A DNA stretch of 64,000 nucleotides from Microcystis aeruginosa NIES-4325 (lineage in GTDB: Bacteria > Cyanobacteriota > Cyanobacteriia > Cyanobacteriales > Microcystaceae). Location: positions 1-64,000 of the forward strand of contig NZ_BJKP01000004.1 in the NCBI RefSeq assembly GCF_008974145.1. Direction: 5' to 3'. Positions 24,081 to 32,866 of the stretch are shown piece by piece. Position 1 is the stretch's first letter. Each line of letters opens with the position of its first letter. Under the pieces are notes generated by a model. The model saw nothing but the letters and a program-made list of their open reading frames with translations. It did no database searches and was not told the DNA's origin. A program made the translations under genes and the position numbers.

Positions 24081-25340
24081 CTAGAGAATTTCAGCGATCG
24101 CATTTTCTGGACCGACTAGAGAAATGTAAGGATTTTGAAAATATTTACTGGCTACCGATCGCGCTTGTTCGGCAGTAATCTGATTAATAGAATCCGGGAA
24201 AGTGCGATCAAATTCAATCCCCAAACCTAAGCTTTCATACCAACCGTATAATTGAGCGATTTCGGCGTTAGTTTGTTTACCGAGAGCATATTGACCCAAT
24301 AACTTATTTTTAGCTGACTGTAACTCCTCCTCACTCAAAGTTACTTTATATAACCTTTCTGCTTCCTGACGCAATCCCGCCACGGCCATCGCTGTGTTTT
24401 GGGGTGCAGTTCCCATATAAATGACAAATTGGGAAGAATCGAGACGGGTGGGATAAAAAGCGGAAACATCGTAGGCTAATCCCCGTTTTTCTCGCAATTC
24501 CACGAATAAACGACTAGATAACCCATTCCCCAGATAGGTACTCAATAATTTTAAAACGGCATAATCATCCTCTTGTACAGAAGAGCCGGGGTATCCTAAC
24601 ATAACGATCGCCTGTTGACTAGCTTGGACGGTAGTTAAACAGGTGGGCTGAAAATCAAAAGCGGCCGGGGGTAAACTAGATAAAGGAAGATCGGGAATTG
24701 ACCAACTGCCAAAAATTTCCGTTACTGCTTTTACTGCTTGCTCTAGGGTAATACGGCCAGAAAGACTAATTACCAAGTTATCAGGACGGAAAAAGCGACT
24801 ATGATAGGCCAGCAGATCATCCCGTCGCAATTGCGAAACCGTTGCCTCCGTACCCAATAAAGACATACCATAGGGATGATCCGGGTACATAGCGGCGCGT
24901 AATTGATTAAAAGCCACATTAAAAGGCTGTTCCAATTGAGAGCGAATGCTTTGACGGGTGAGATTTTTCTCTAATTCGATTTCTGGAGTGGGAAAACTGG
25001 GAAAACGAATAATTTCCGCCGCTAGACGCAATATATCTAAAAAATCCTTTGTAACAGTCTTTAAACTAACCACAAAATAATCGGTCCCTGTGTCGGCGCT
25101 TAAACCGGCCCCCGTGGACTCAATGCGATCGGCAATTTCTAGGGAAGATAACTTTTCTGTACCTTTGGTGAGCAGCACGGCTAAAAGACGAAATAAACCC
25201 GCTTTTTCGTTTTTTTCCCAACGAGTACCCGCATTTTTGAGAAAAATCCTCCCTGCAACTAACTCCACGGCCGTATTTTCCACCACTAAAAGGGTGATGC
25301 CATTTTCTAAGGTTAAGCGGTGAATGGGGGAAGCGGACAT
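24081..25340 (-). CDS. M16 peptidase-like subunit lacking the zinc site
   Basis: 419 residues with the M16 fold (GYPGSSVQEDDYAVLKLLSTYLG, ELREKRGLAYDV). The HxxEH zinc motif is absent; the matching place reads GLFRLLAVLLTKGT. The Arg/Tyr substrate-binding block RGLAYDVSAFY is retained. This is the usual inactive partner of a bacterial M16 heterodimer. It starts three bases after the stop of the active subunit gene, so the two are co-translated. The pair resembles processing peptidases/PqqL-type enzymes of cyanobacteria. Confidence 0.9.
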   Translation of the reverse strand: MSASPIHRLTLENGITLLVVENTAVELVAGRIFLKNAGTRWEKNEKAGLFRLLAVLLTKGTEKLSSLEIADRIESTGAGLSADTGTDYFVVSLKTVTKDFLDILRLAAEIIRFPSFPTPEIELEKNLTRQSIRSQLEQPFNVAFNQLRAAMYPDHPYGMSLLGTEATVSQLRRDDLLAYHSRFFRPDNLVISLSGRITLEQAVKAVTEIFGSWSIPDLPLSSLPPAAFDFQPTCLTTVQASQQAIVMLGYPGSSVQEDDYAVLKLLSTYLGNGLSSRLFVELREKRGLAYDVSAFYPTRLDSSQFVIYMGTAPQNTAMAVAGLRQEAERLYKVTLSEEELQSAKNKLLGQYALGKQTNAEIAQLYGWYESLGLGIEFDRTFPDSINQITAEQARSVASKYFQNPYISLVGPENAIAEIL

Positions 25341-25343
25341 GGT

Positions 25344-26621
25344 TTATTCACAGGGTTGCATTATTGTAATAGCATATCGCTCCGGGGAGAGATACTGACG
25401 AGCGAGACGCTGTAGATCTGACGGTTGCAAACTTTGGATAACTTGGGGATAGATCGTTGCTAGGTCGGCAGCTCTCAGGGTTTGATAATATCCATAGAGT
25501 CCGGCTAATTGGCCTGGGGTTTCTGTGGAGAAAATATAATCGTTAGCTAATAACTGTTGAGTGCGGTGTAATTCTGCGGGGGTGACGGGATGATCGTGCA
25601 GACGTTGGAGATGTTCACAGATAATAGCTTCAATTGCCGCGGTTTGTGAGCTAGATAGCCAAGCGCCGATGGTAAAGAGACTGGAATCTCGTTGCAGGGA
25701 AAAATTGCTGTTAATATCGAGGACGATTTGCGCTTCTTCCCGCAGCTGTCGCACTAACCGCGAACAGCGTCCCCCGGCAAGAATTACCGAAAGCAAGTCT
25801 AATCCAAAGGCATCTTCTAGGCGATCGCATCCCGGTCCAATCCATCCCATCAAGAGACGAGAATGTTCTAGGTGGGGTAAATATACTTGGGAACGACGAA
25901 TTTCGATCAGAGGGGGTTCGGCAACCACTAGATGGGGAGGGGATTCCGAGGGGACGGGAAATTCCCGAAAAGATTGCCGGATAATTTCTAAAGCTGGTTG
26001 GGGTTCAATTCCCCCGATAATCGCCACACACATATTTTCTGGTTGATAATAGGTGCGATGGAAACAGCGCATTTGGTTGGGGGTTAATTGCTCTAAACGG
26101 GGTTCATCACCTAAAATAGAGCGTCCGTAGGGATGGTTTTGATAGATGCTTCCGCAGAGGGTTTGGTAGGCAATCCAATCGGGATCATCATAACAGGCCC
26201 GTAATTCTTCTAAAACTACATCTTTTTCCCGATAGAATTCCTCATCGTCAATCTCGGCATTCAGAAGAATTTCTGCTAAATGGGGTAAGGTATGTTCAAT
26301 TTGATCCGCACTGGTGGTGAGATAGAAGTGCGCGTAATCGTGACTGGTGGCAGCGTTGGTCATTCCGCCACAATTTTCGATTAAATAGTCGAAGAGTCCG
26401 GGGGGAAGTTTTTTTGTCCCCTTAAAGATCATGTGTTCGAGAAAATGGGCCATACCTAACCATGAGTCGGGTTCAGCGATCGCACCTGCTTTCACCCACA
26501 CATCCACCACCACCACAGGAGTCACGGGTAAATACTGATGAATTACGGTTAATCCGTGATCTAATTGCCATACCTGAGCGGGAAAAGAACTTGTTTGACA
26601 CTGCGCTATCGACTTGATCAA
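25344..26621 (-). CDS. M16 family zinc metallopeptidase, catalytic subunit
   Basis: 425 residues. The inverted zinc motif HFLEH is in GMAHFLEHMIFKGT (about 59-72), with the distal glutamate in the EEFYREKDVVLEELRACYDD block. The C-terminal repeat of the fold is present (EHSRLLMGWIGPG). It cleaves peptides, probably in the cytosol or at membranes, as a dimer with the downstream inactive subunit. No signal peptide is evident. The two genes form an operon. Confidence 0.93.
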   Translation of the reverse strand: MIKSIAQCQTSSFPAQVWQLDHGLTVIHQYLPVTPVVVVDVWVKAGAIAEPDSWLGMAHFLEHMIFKGTKKLPPGLFDYLIENCGGMTNAATSHDYAHFYLTTSADQIEHTLPHLAEILLNAEIDDEEFYREKDVVLEELRACYDDPDWIAYQTLCGSIYQNHPYGRSILGDEPRLEQLTPNQMRCFHRTYYQPENMCVAIIGGIEPQPALEIIRQSFREFPVPSESPPHLVVAEPPLIEIRRSQVYLPHLEHSRLLMGWIGPGCDRLEDAFGLDLLSVILAGGRCSRLVRQLREEAQIVLDINSNFSLQRDSSLFTIGAWLSSSQTAAIEAIICEHLQRLHDHPVTPAELHRTQQLLANDYIFSTETPGQLAGLYGYYQTLRAADLATIYPQVIQSLQPSDLQRLARQYLSPERYAITIMQPCE

Positions 26622-27102
26622 TGTCCGTTAACCAGATTTTTTGTTAAATTCTATACATAGGTTATCTTATCTCTTGCCTGCTCAACCATTAAAAAACTTT
26701 TGTCATGATTTCTAGATAATTCCCCCGAATATCAGCCTTATCAGTGATCAGTTATTCAGTGATCAGATGTGAGTTTTTAGTGAATAGCATGACAGCCTTT
26801 CTCGTAAAGGTGAAGCACAAGCTGATCATTGCTAATCAAGTATTTCAGATGTAACAACGAAGCTCATGTATCTGGGAAAAGCTGTAAGTGATACTAAATC
26901 TGGTTATTAAAGACTGATTATCTATTGCTTCTATTGCCTATTGCAAGAGTGCCTATTGCCTGTCCTGATATGTAGCCTATACTCAACGGATTTAGTATGA
27001 GAAGTATTAAATGGCATTAACAGTGCTGTCTTTTCACTGATTACTGATTACTGATTACTGATTACTGTTCACTGTTCACTGAAAATACTTCCCACTAACT
27101 AA
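26622..27102. other. Repeat-rich intergenic region upstream of coaX
   Basis: 480 bp without a gene. It contains CAGTGATCAGTTATTCAG-type words (26740-26770), a candidate mobile repeat at 26891-26998, and a tandem TTACTGATTACTGATTACTG tract (27038-27085) just before coaX. Repeats may affect expression of coaX by slippage (inference). Confidence 0.6.
26891..26998. repeat. 108-bp candidate MITE with ATACTAAATC ends
   Basis: ATACTAAATC at the left end and GATTTAGTAT at the right end are perfect 10-bp inverted repeats, with weaker matching beyond. The interior is non-coding and contains ATTGCCTATTGCAAGAGTGC. Only one full copy is in this window; a related word TAATACTAAATTTTG is at about 18931-18945. 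Confidence 0.5.
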
Positions 27103-27882
27103 ATGACTGAGCAAGATACTGACTGGATAGGGTTGATGATCGGCAATTCTCGGCTACATTGGGGGTATTTTCGCGGTCAAACCCTGTTAGCTTGTCTCGA
27201 TACTCCCCACCTGACCGAACCCCTAAGTGATGAATTTTTGCAACAAATTTTCCCTAAACTCTTGACAAATAAATGCAGTTGTGCATTGGCTGTCGCTTCT
27301 GTGGTTCCTAGCCAAAGGGAATTATGGGCAAATTATGGCAATTTACGGATAATTACTTTAAAAGATATTCCTTTATTGGATTTATATGCAACATTCGGCA
27401 TCGATCGAGCTTTAGCTGTCTTAGGTGCGGGGAAAAAATACGGATTTCCCTGTTTAGTCATCGATGCGGGAACAGCCTTAACTTTTACGGGAGTGGATAG
27501 GGATAAAAAGCTAGTGGGGGGGGCAATTTTACCCGGGTTAAAGGTGCAATTAGCCAGTTTAAGGGAACGGACGGCAGCCTTACCAGAGGTGTCCTTATCG
27601 GCAATATTACCCCAGATGTGGGCAAAAGAAACAGCAGAAGGGATAAGAAGTGGGATAATTTATACAATTTTGGCGGGAATAGAAAAATTTAGTCTGGAAT
27701 GGTTAAATTTATATCCAGAGAGCGGGATAATTTTAACAGGGGGGGATGGAGACTTAATTAGGGATTACTGGCAAGAAAACGCCATTAAAGCGCTTCTAGT
27801 GGATAAGACGATCATTTTTGACGGAATTGCCGCAGTTAAGGGAATCTCCTCCTGTTTAATTGACAAAGGCGAACATATATAG
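27103..27882 (+). CDS. coaX: Type III pantothenate kinase
   Basis: 259 residues, normal for CoaX. It phosphorylates pantothenate in the first step of coenzyme A synthesis. The family blocks are seen: MIGNSRLHWG (12-21, phosphate-binding), the VIDAGTALTFTGVD block near 125-138, GGAILPGL near 144 and the ILTGGDGDLI block near 208. The cyanobacterial form usually begins with a short extra N-terminus as here. It is monocistronic on the plus strand. Confidence 0.9.
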   Translation: MTEQDTDWIGLMIGNSRLHWGYFRGQTLLACLDTPHLTEPLSDEFLQQIFPKLLTNKCSCALAVASVVPSQRELWANYGNLRIITLKDIPLLDLYATFGIDRALAVLGAGKKYGFPCLVIDAGTALTFTGVDRDKKLVGGAILPGLKVQLASLRERTAALPEVSLSAILPQMWAKETAEGIRSGIIYTILAGIEKFSLEWLNLYPESGIILTGGDGDLIRDYWQENAIKALLVDKTIIFDGIAAVKGISSCLIDKGEHI

Positions 27883-27952
27883 TAAAGTCAGGGAAAGTTT
27901 TCTCAACTTGGGAAATTTCTCAACAACTAGGCAAAAAATTCAGGATATAGTT

Positions 27953-28060
27953 ATGGCGATCATTCTAGTAACTGGTTCTGCTGGTTCACAATGATGTTAT
28001 TAATAGCAATATTGACCTAGAAAAGCTAAACCAGAGCATATTTTACTGTACTATATGTTA
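27953..28060 (+). pseudogene. Possible remnant of NAD-dependent epimerase/dehydratase gene
   Basis: ATG 27953 opens MAIILVTGSAGSQ and then stops (27992). VTGSAG is the start of the nucleotide-binding motif of sugar-nucleotide epimerases. A second frame (about 27988-28060) reads HNDVINSNIDLEKLNQSIFY and stops, overlapping the gtrA start. This looks like a gene whose middle was deleted, leaving both ends. The identification rests on few residues and is tentative. Confidence 0.35.
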
Positions 28061-28489
28061 ACTAAAATCTACAACAATAAAATTGTCCGATTTCTCATTG
28101 CTGGGGGAGTGGCATTTTTAATTAACTTATTCTTAATTTATTGGTTCATTGATGACTTGGGATTTAATACACCTTGGCTCGAAAATGTGGCCAACGTCAT
28201 CTCTATAGAAATATCTTTAATTGCTAGTTTCTTTATTTATAGAATCTGGGTGTGGACTGGGGGCGATTGGACAATTAGAGATGTGATTTTGATACAACTT
28301 CCTCTCTATCATCTCTCGGCAGGTTTAGCAGTTTTACTGCGAGTTTTCTTGATATTTCCCTTCTTAAATTGGTTAGGAATTAGCCCAGGAGTTAATACAA
28401 TGATTGGGGTTTTAGTGGGGGCGAGTATTAACTATGTCGCCAGTGATAGTCTAGTTTTTAAACCCAAGAATAAGAGTAATGAGACATGA
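28055..28489 (+). CDS. GtrA family membrane protein
   Basis: 144 residues with four membrane helices and the GtrA opening VRFLIAGGVAFLINLFLIYWF (split across residues 10-30), then VISIEISLIASFFIYRIWVW. GtrA proteins are thought to help move polyprenyl-linked sugars and usually pair with a family 2 glycosyltransferase. The partner gene downstream here is broken, and an epimerase remnant lies upstream, so this may be a surviving gene of a decayed glycosylation cluster. Confidence 0.88.
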   Translation: MLTKIYNNKIVRFLIAGGVAFLINLFLIYWFIDDLGFNTPWLENVANVISIEISLIASFFIYRIWVWTGGDWTIRDVILIQLPLYHLSAGLAVLLRVFLIFPFLNWLGISPGVNTMIGVLVGASINYVASDSLVFKPKNKSNET

Positions 28490-28496
28490 GACAGAA

Positions 28497-28963
28497 ATGT
28501 ACTGTGTGGCTAATGACAATAGCCAAGATAACACCGAAGCAGTTCTGCAAAAAATGGCTCTCCTAGACTGGTTATAGCAAATTATAGCGTTTCCTGTTCG
28601 CAAGAGGTACATTATCGATGTTGAAAAGTCTGATCAGCAAAGGTTTAAGTGTGCCACTCAGGTGTGAGAACCGCTATAGTAGTTTAAATCAGCCTAAACC
28701 CTTAAATAGTCTGGAATCCAACAAAGCAAAAAGCTGTTTTTATTAAAATTGCTTTTTTGAATTCTGGTGAGCCTTACTTGCCAAGGCTTGTGTGGATTAT
28801 TTTCTGCTGATATATCATAACTACTCGCTTAAGAGCCCAAAAAATCAACCAAGAAAATCCTCGGATTCGCCACATCAGTAACTATTATCCCAACGGTTTT
28901 GGTTTTGCGGTGCGCTGTGGATTGGACAATTTTAGCTTTTGGGAAGTTGACAGTGGTTCATAA
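28497..28963 (+). pseudogene. Broken family 2 glycosyltransferase, interrupted by a MITE
   Basis: The first piece (28497-28577) reads MYCVANDNSQDNTEAVLQKM, matching the GT2 DDxSxDxT region. The second piece (28832-28963) reads QENPRIRHISNYYPNGFGFA and VRCGLDNFS, matching the next conserved GT2 block. Between them are stops, a 96-bp MITE (28583-28678) and unrelated sequence. The rest of the catalytic domain is missing. It follows gtrA, the usual neighbour of such enzymes. Confidence 0.7.
28583..28678 (+). repeat. 96-bp MITE-like repeat, family 1, copy 2
   Basis: The same length as, and the reverse complement of, 136-231. It begins TATAGCGTTTCC and ends AACCGCTATA. It lies between two fragments of one glycosyltransferase gene. 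Confidence 0.8.
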
Positions 28964-29004
28964 TCTTTCTTGAACCTTAAAAAGCGGTTAATATCTCTGA
29001 AAAA

Positions 29005-29077
29005 TGGAGAATAGGGAACTCGAATCCCTGACCTCTGCGGTGCGATCGCAGCGCTCTACCAACTGAGCTAATTCCCC
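29005..29077 (-). tRNA. tRNA-Ala (anticodon CGC)
   Basis: Read on the minus strand, the acceptor GGGGAAT pairs with ATTCTCC (one G-T pair), with discriminator A. The D arm is AGCTCAGTTGGTAGAGC. The anticodon stem CTGCG/CGCAG encloses ATCGCAC, giving CGC. The T arm GGGATTCGAGTTCCC is intact. The HIP1 octamer GCGATCGC falls in the anticodon arm. Confidence 0.93.
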
Positions 29078-29208
29078 ATATATAGACCATAATAGCATTT
29101 TTGAGCAGAAAATCCTAGGAACTGGCAAGGGATCGAGGCGCAAAAAATCGAGCGGCTTGCCTCTGGAAAACTTTAAAATATAAAAAGTAATCTTGAGGAT
29201 GATAACCA

Positions 29209-29760
29209 ATGGCGATACTACGCTTAGAGAATGGGACAACCTATACCCAGTTAGCCGATATTAGTCTGGAATTGGCTAAATTAAATGTTACTTTAAACTA
29301 TTGGCCGATCGAAAACGAGGCCACCCGTCAGCTACTTAAGCAAGCTTCTCTGACTGACGAAGAAAAAGAAATAGTTTTAACCAGCTTAGACGGTTATTTT
29401 GAGCAACTTAAGCAAGAAGCGGGTTATCAAGCTAGAGATTTAATCGTTTTACACCCCGAAATTCCCAATCTCGACACTTTACTGGCAAAATTCGAGCGCT
29501 GTCACACCCACGCCGAGGATGAGGTGCGTTATATCATTGATGGGGAGGGGGTTTTTGGCTTTGTCTTTGCCGATGGTTCTCAGGGGGAATTAACTATTCA
29601 ACCTCAAGAATATATCAATGTTCCCGCCCATAGCGAACATTGGTTTCACCTCACTGCCAGTAAACGAGTTAAAGCAGTGCGTTACTTCACCACTACCGCC
29701 GGATGGGTTCCCGAATACACGGAAACCGTTATTCGTTTTCCTAGTTTAACAGCCGTGTAG
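29209..29760 (+). CDS. mtnD: Acireductone dioxygenase
   Basis: 183 residues, cupin fold. Metal ligands are H99, H101, E105 and H144 (CHTHAEDEVRYII and PAHSEHWF). The enzyme converts acireductone to the keto acid precursor of methionine in the methionine salvage pathway; the outcome depends on Fe or Ni. No other mtn gene is adjacent. It starts at an ATG 131 bp past tRNA-Ala, which lies on the opposite strand. Confidence 0.93.
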   Translation: MAILRLENGTTYTQLADISLELAKLNVTLNYWPIENEATRQLLKQASLTDEEKEIVLTSLDGYFEQLKQEAGYQARDLIVLHPEIPNLDTLLAKFERCHTHAEDEVRYIIDGEGVFGFVFADGSQGELTIQPQEYINVPAHSEHWFHLTASKRVKAVRYFTTTAGWVPEYTETVIRFPSLTAV

Positions 29761-29865
29761 CTCTTGGTTTTAGGCGTGCGCTTTCCCAATAAGACAGATG
29801 AATTTTGCAGGGATGGCAACGCCGGCAGCCATAATGTGTTAAGCGGCAAATCTGCTATGTCTAAA

Positions 29866-29900
29866 AATCTCCCGTCTAGTGCCTAGCTTGACGGGAGATT
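29866..29900 (-). terminator. Terminator between mtnD and petG
   Basis: AATCTCCCGTC and GACGGGAGATT form a perfect 11-bp stem. Read on the minus strand the stem is followed by TTTTTAG, suiting petG. It could also stop mtnD transcripts from the other side. Confidence 0.8.
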
Positions 29901-29930
29901 GTCTCAATTCGGGGGATTGGCGTGATAGAT

Positions 29931-30047
29931 TTAGTCTAAGCCGAATTGATTGCCCCGTTTGTACTGTAAGTAGGCGGCAACGAACAAACCCGCTAGGGTA
30001 ATGGGAATTAAGCCTAGGACAATCCCTAGCACTAAAGGTTCAATCAC
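29931..30047 (-). CDS. petG: Cytochrome b6f complex subunit V, PetG
   Basis: 38 residues ending [15 protein letters not shown], the PetG signature, after a hydrophobic helix [19 protein letters not shown]. PetG is a small thylakoid subunit required for assembly and stability of the cytochrome b6f complex. The start is GTG, with a strong AAGGAG six to seven bases upstream, which settles the choice. It is monocistronic with its own terminator. Confidence 0.96.
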   Translation of the reverse strand: MIEPLVLGIVLGLIPITLAGLFVAAYLQYKRGNQFGLD

Positions 30048-30513
30048 GTCTGTACTCCTTGGATTAGCAATTTTTCACCCGTATTTTATCCTAGCAGGGG
30101 TCGCCTGCGAAAGATCGGGCGGGCAGGAGGTAGATATAGCGATCGCACACAATTCTTAATCATCTAAGACGTATTTATAGCGTTTCCTTTTCGCAAGAGG
30201 TACATTATTAATGTTGAAAAGCTTAATTTTTGCTAATAAACATAGCAAAAGTATATAGCGTTTCCTAAGCTAGTGAGGTACACCTATTTTTCTTCCCTTT
30301 TGCCTTTTGCCTCTTGCATGAGTGCCTAAAACCCATAACTTTTGTACCTCAGCAGACTGAAAAACGCTATAGATAATTTCCTGACCTAAGATCACATTTT
30401 ATTCTTTTTTCCACTTCCATCTAAAAATTGAGAAAAAAGCAAGACCATCCGTTATCCCATAAAAAATTTATGCAAGAGGTCTTATCTTGTTTAATCTAGC
30501 CTGAATCGAATCC
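30048..30513. other. Repeat-bearing region between petG and FAD oxidase
   Basis: About 470 bp with no gene. It holds the petG promoter side, a HIP1-type AGCGATCGCAC near 30139, a compound MITE (30176-30371), and a CAAGAGGTCT word (30473-30482) that resembles the end of the second MITE family. Confidence 0.55.
30176..30371. repeat. Compound family 1 MITE (nested or tandem copies)
   Basis: The left part TATAGCGTTTCCTTTTCGCAAGAGGTACATTA matches copy 2 closely (split: TATAGCGTTTCC, then CGCAAGAGGTACATTA). A second TATAGCGTTTCC start appears at about 30254. The right end GAAAAACGCTATA closes the element. The middle has diverged, so it looks like one copy inserted beside or into another. Confidence 0.65.
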
Positions 30514-31848
30514 CTACCTCCTTGCTTCAACCCATGCTCGCATTTTACCCGGATTGTTCAATCCGTAGGGATCGACGAGTTTTTTAAATTCTAGTTGTAG
30601 CGGATTAGTCTGTCTGCTGCCGCCATCTTCCATGATATAAGTGTGAGGATTGGCAATGGCTGCCCCCTGTTGTTCATAGATAGCAATAATCTCATTTAAT
30701 CGAGTTTCTGTGGTAAATTCTAGCAAGGGAAGACCGGCGGGAATAACTTTACCTTGAAATTTTAAAAATTCTATGTGCATCATTATTTCCTCCCCAAAAT
30801 AATTATAGAGTTTCTCTACCGTAGCTAGATTAAAATAAAAAGCCTGTAGATAAGTTATCTTGGGGTTAAAACTACGTGCGTGGAGAGTGGTATGATTCCA
30901 AGTAAATTCTAAGATACCGCTGCCTTTTTGGGTTTCTTCTGGCGTTTTATAGTAAGTAAGTTCACCATGATATTCTTGAATTAAAGACTCTAATGCCACT
31001 CGATCGATCTCTGATACTATTAACAAAACTGCTGCTTTTCCTGTGGGTAAATAATCCTTAAGAGCAGTAAAATAAGCGGGAATTGGCCAGGAGTGAACAC
31101 TAACCATTTTCTTAACAATACCATCACTATCACTGAGTGCTTGACCAAATTTAGCGGCGGTGATAAAATCGGCAAAAGTAACGATAAATTCAGCCCAAGG
31201 ATAACAGGGAGCGAGAGCTATTTCTAATTCAGTAATAATGCCATTGGTTCCGTAGGCATGATTGACTTTTTCTACCTCATCTCCCCGTAATTCGATAATT
31301 TTTGGTTCTGCTTCTAGGGTGACTAATTGCACTGCTTGCAGATTACCTCTATCCTTCAATTGTCCATAATTAATTGAACCCATGCCCACACTGCCACCCC
31401 CGATAAAACCGCCAATTGTCGCCGTCCGATAGGTAGAGGGAGCCATTCTTAATTCCCAACCAATTGCGCGAGCTTGTTTATCAAAAAATGCCATTTTTAC
31501 ACCCGCTTCTACCCGGGCTGTCCCCGGTTTGATCGAGATAATTTTTGTTAGTTTGGTTGTGTCTAAAATTACTCCTCCCTGCAAGGGAACACATTGACCA
31601 TAATTACCTGTACCCGCACCTCTAACTGTTAAAGGAATTTGGTATTTAACGCAGGTTTTAGCGATGTCAATAACTTCTTGGCTATTCTGGGGACGAATAA
31701 CTAAATCAGCCCGTTTATCTTGCAGTTGTGCCTCTAAAATGGGACTAAAATGATAATAATCTAAGGAAAGTTTCGCCACTTGCCCCGGATCGGTGATCAT
31801 TTCCAGATGGGCAAGTTCTTGAATGAGATTTTGACAGTTAGATTTCAT
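30514..31848 (-). CDS. FAD-binding oxidoreductase (GlcD/FAD-linked oxidase family)
   Basis: 444 residues. The FAD-binding type 4 (PCMH) domain is visible: RPQNSQEVIDIAKTCVK, VRGAGTGNYGQCVPLQGG (near 96-113) and the TATIGGFIGGGSVGMGSINYG block near 163-182. The C-terminus ends MRAWVEARR after NNPGKM, the usual FAD-oxidase end. Members include glycolate and D-lactate dehydrogenases; the substrate is not predictable. No glcE or glcF homologue is next to it. Confidence 0.88.
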   Translation of the reverse strand: MKSNCQNLIQELAHLEMITDPGQVAKLSLDYYHFSPILEAQLQDKRADLVIRPQNSQEVIDIAKTCVKYQIPLTVRGAGTGNYGQCVPLQGGVILDTTKLTKIISIKPGTARVEAGVKMAFFDKQARAIGWELRMAPSTYRTATIGGFIGGGSVGMGSINYGQLKDRGNLQAVQLVTLEAEPKIIELRGDEVEKVNHAYGTNGIITELEIALAPCYPWAEFIVTFADFITAAKFGQALSDSDGIVKKMVSVHSWPIPAYFTALKDYLPTGKAAVLLIVSEIDRVALESLIQEYHGELTYYKTPEETQKGSGILEFTWNHTTLHARSFNPKITYLQAFYFNLATVEKLYNYFGEEIMMHIEFLKFQGKVIPAGLPLLEFTTETRLNEIIAIYEQQGAAIANPHTYIMEDGGSRQTNPLQLEFKKLVDPYGLNNPGKMRAWVEARR

Positions 31849-31972
31849 GGTTAGGTAGTAGTGTAAAATTAGTTTCCTAGTCGAGTTGACAATTCAGTGA
31901 TCAGTTATCACTGATCAGTCATAATTGATAATTGATAATTCCAATCAGCGATCGCCTTATAAGGAAAAATTA

Positions 31973-32000
31973 AAAACCGACCGCCTAGGCGGTCGGTTTT
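31973..32000 (-). terminator. Terminator of psbY
   Basis: A 28-bp perfect palindrome: AAAACCGACCGCC and GGCGGTCGGTTTT around TA. It starts 22 bases beyond the psbY stop on the minus strand and ends in T residues. Confidence 0.9.
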
Positions 32001-32021
32001 ACTAAGAAGTATAAACTATTA

Positions 32022-32141
32022 TTAACTTTGTTTGCTGAGAAACTGTTGAGCTTGTCTAATAGCGGCAGCACCGATATTGAAGACAGCCCAGCCACCAGCA
32101 ATAAGCAAAGGGGTTAAAACGATTAACACTCTCCAGTCCAT
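32022..32141 (-). CDS. psbY: Photosystem II protein PsbY
   Basis: 39 residues, [20 protein letters not shown] followed by [15 protein letters not shown], the PsbY pattern. PsbY is a single-helix thylakoid protein at the edge of photosystem II near cytochrome b559. GAGGAGAAGG lies about seven bases upstream of the ATG. A strong terminator follows, so it is monocistronic. The gene is below normal ORF-length cut-offs. Confidence 0.93.
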   Translation of the reverse strand: MDWRVLIVLTPLLIAGGWAVFNIGAAAIRQAQQFLSKQS

Positions 32142-32206
32142 AGATTTCCTTCTCCTCGGTCAGTGCTTAAAAGATTGTTACTTGATTCTCATTTTATATT
32201 TATACC

Positions 32207-32758
32207 CTAATCCGCCCGTTTTGGGAATCCGGTATCAGTACCTTTTCCCCCATGAACGAGGGCAAGTTTAGCATAGCGCTCGGCGTGTTCGATCAACTCT
32301 TGAGCCTCCTGTGGCGACACTTCCCGGACGCGTTTAGCGGGAATGCCCACCACTAAAGATCGCGGTGGTATATCTTTTGTCACAATACTACCCGCCCCGA
32401 CAATACTACCTGCCCCGACGCGCACACCATCGAGAATCACTGCCCCAATGCCGATTAAACAACCGCGTTCAATATGGGCTGCGTGAATTACCGCCCGATG
32501 CCCGATGGTAACGTAATCCTCAAGGATAGTAATTTTGCCTGGATCTCCGTGTAGGATCGCCCCATCTTGGATATTAGTATAAGCCCCAATTTCGATGCGT
32601 TCCACGTCGGCGCGCAATACCGCCCCATACCAAACACTCACCCCCACAGCTAGGGAAATATCGCCCATTACCGTGGCATTGGGGGCAATAAAAGCCGCTT
32701 GACTGACATCGACAATCGGCCAGAAATTAGAAGTTGATCTTAAGTTATCTAAAGACAT
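32207..32758 (-). CDS. Gamma-carbonic anhydrase-like hexapeptide repeat protein
   Basis: 183 residues forming a left-handed beta-helix: repeated (I/V/L)Gxxxx steps from about 25 to 140, such as NATVMGDISLAVGVSVWYGA and GVRVGAGSIVGAGSIV. Histidines in ILHGDPG, TIGHRAVIHAAHI occupy the places of the gamma-CA zinc ligands. The cyanobacterial relatives include CcmM and YrdA-type proteins. Without the CcmM small-subunit repeats it is a stand-alone homologue. Catalytic activity is uncertain. Confidence 0.88.
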   Translation of the reverse strand: MSLDNLRSTSNFWPIVDVSQAAFIAPNATVMGDISLAVGVSVWYGAVLRADVERIEIGAYTNIQDGAILHGDPGKITILEDYVTIGHRAVIHAAHIERGCLIGIGAVILDGVRVGAGSIVGAGSIVTKDIPPRSLVVGIPAKRVREVSPQEAQELIEHAERYAKLALVHGGKGTDTGFPKRAD

Positions 32759-32866
32759 GAAAGGATCTGCACTAAAGTCGAAAGAGAATGCCCGTCCAAT
32801 TTGGTTGGGTATAATATGGGTAGGATTATTGGTACAAAGATAGCAATTTTTAGTTTAGGTTCTCCC

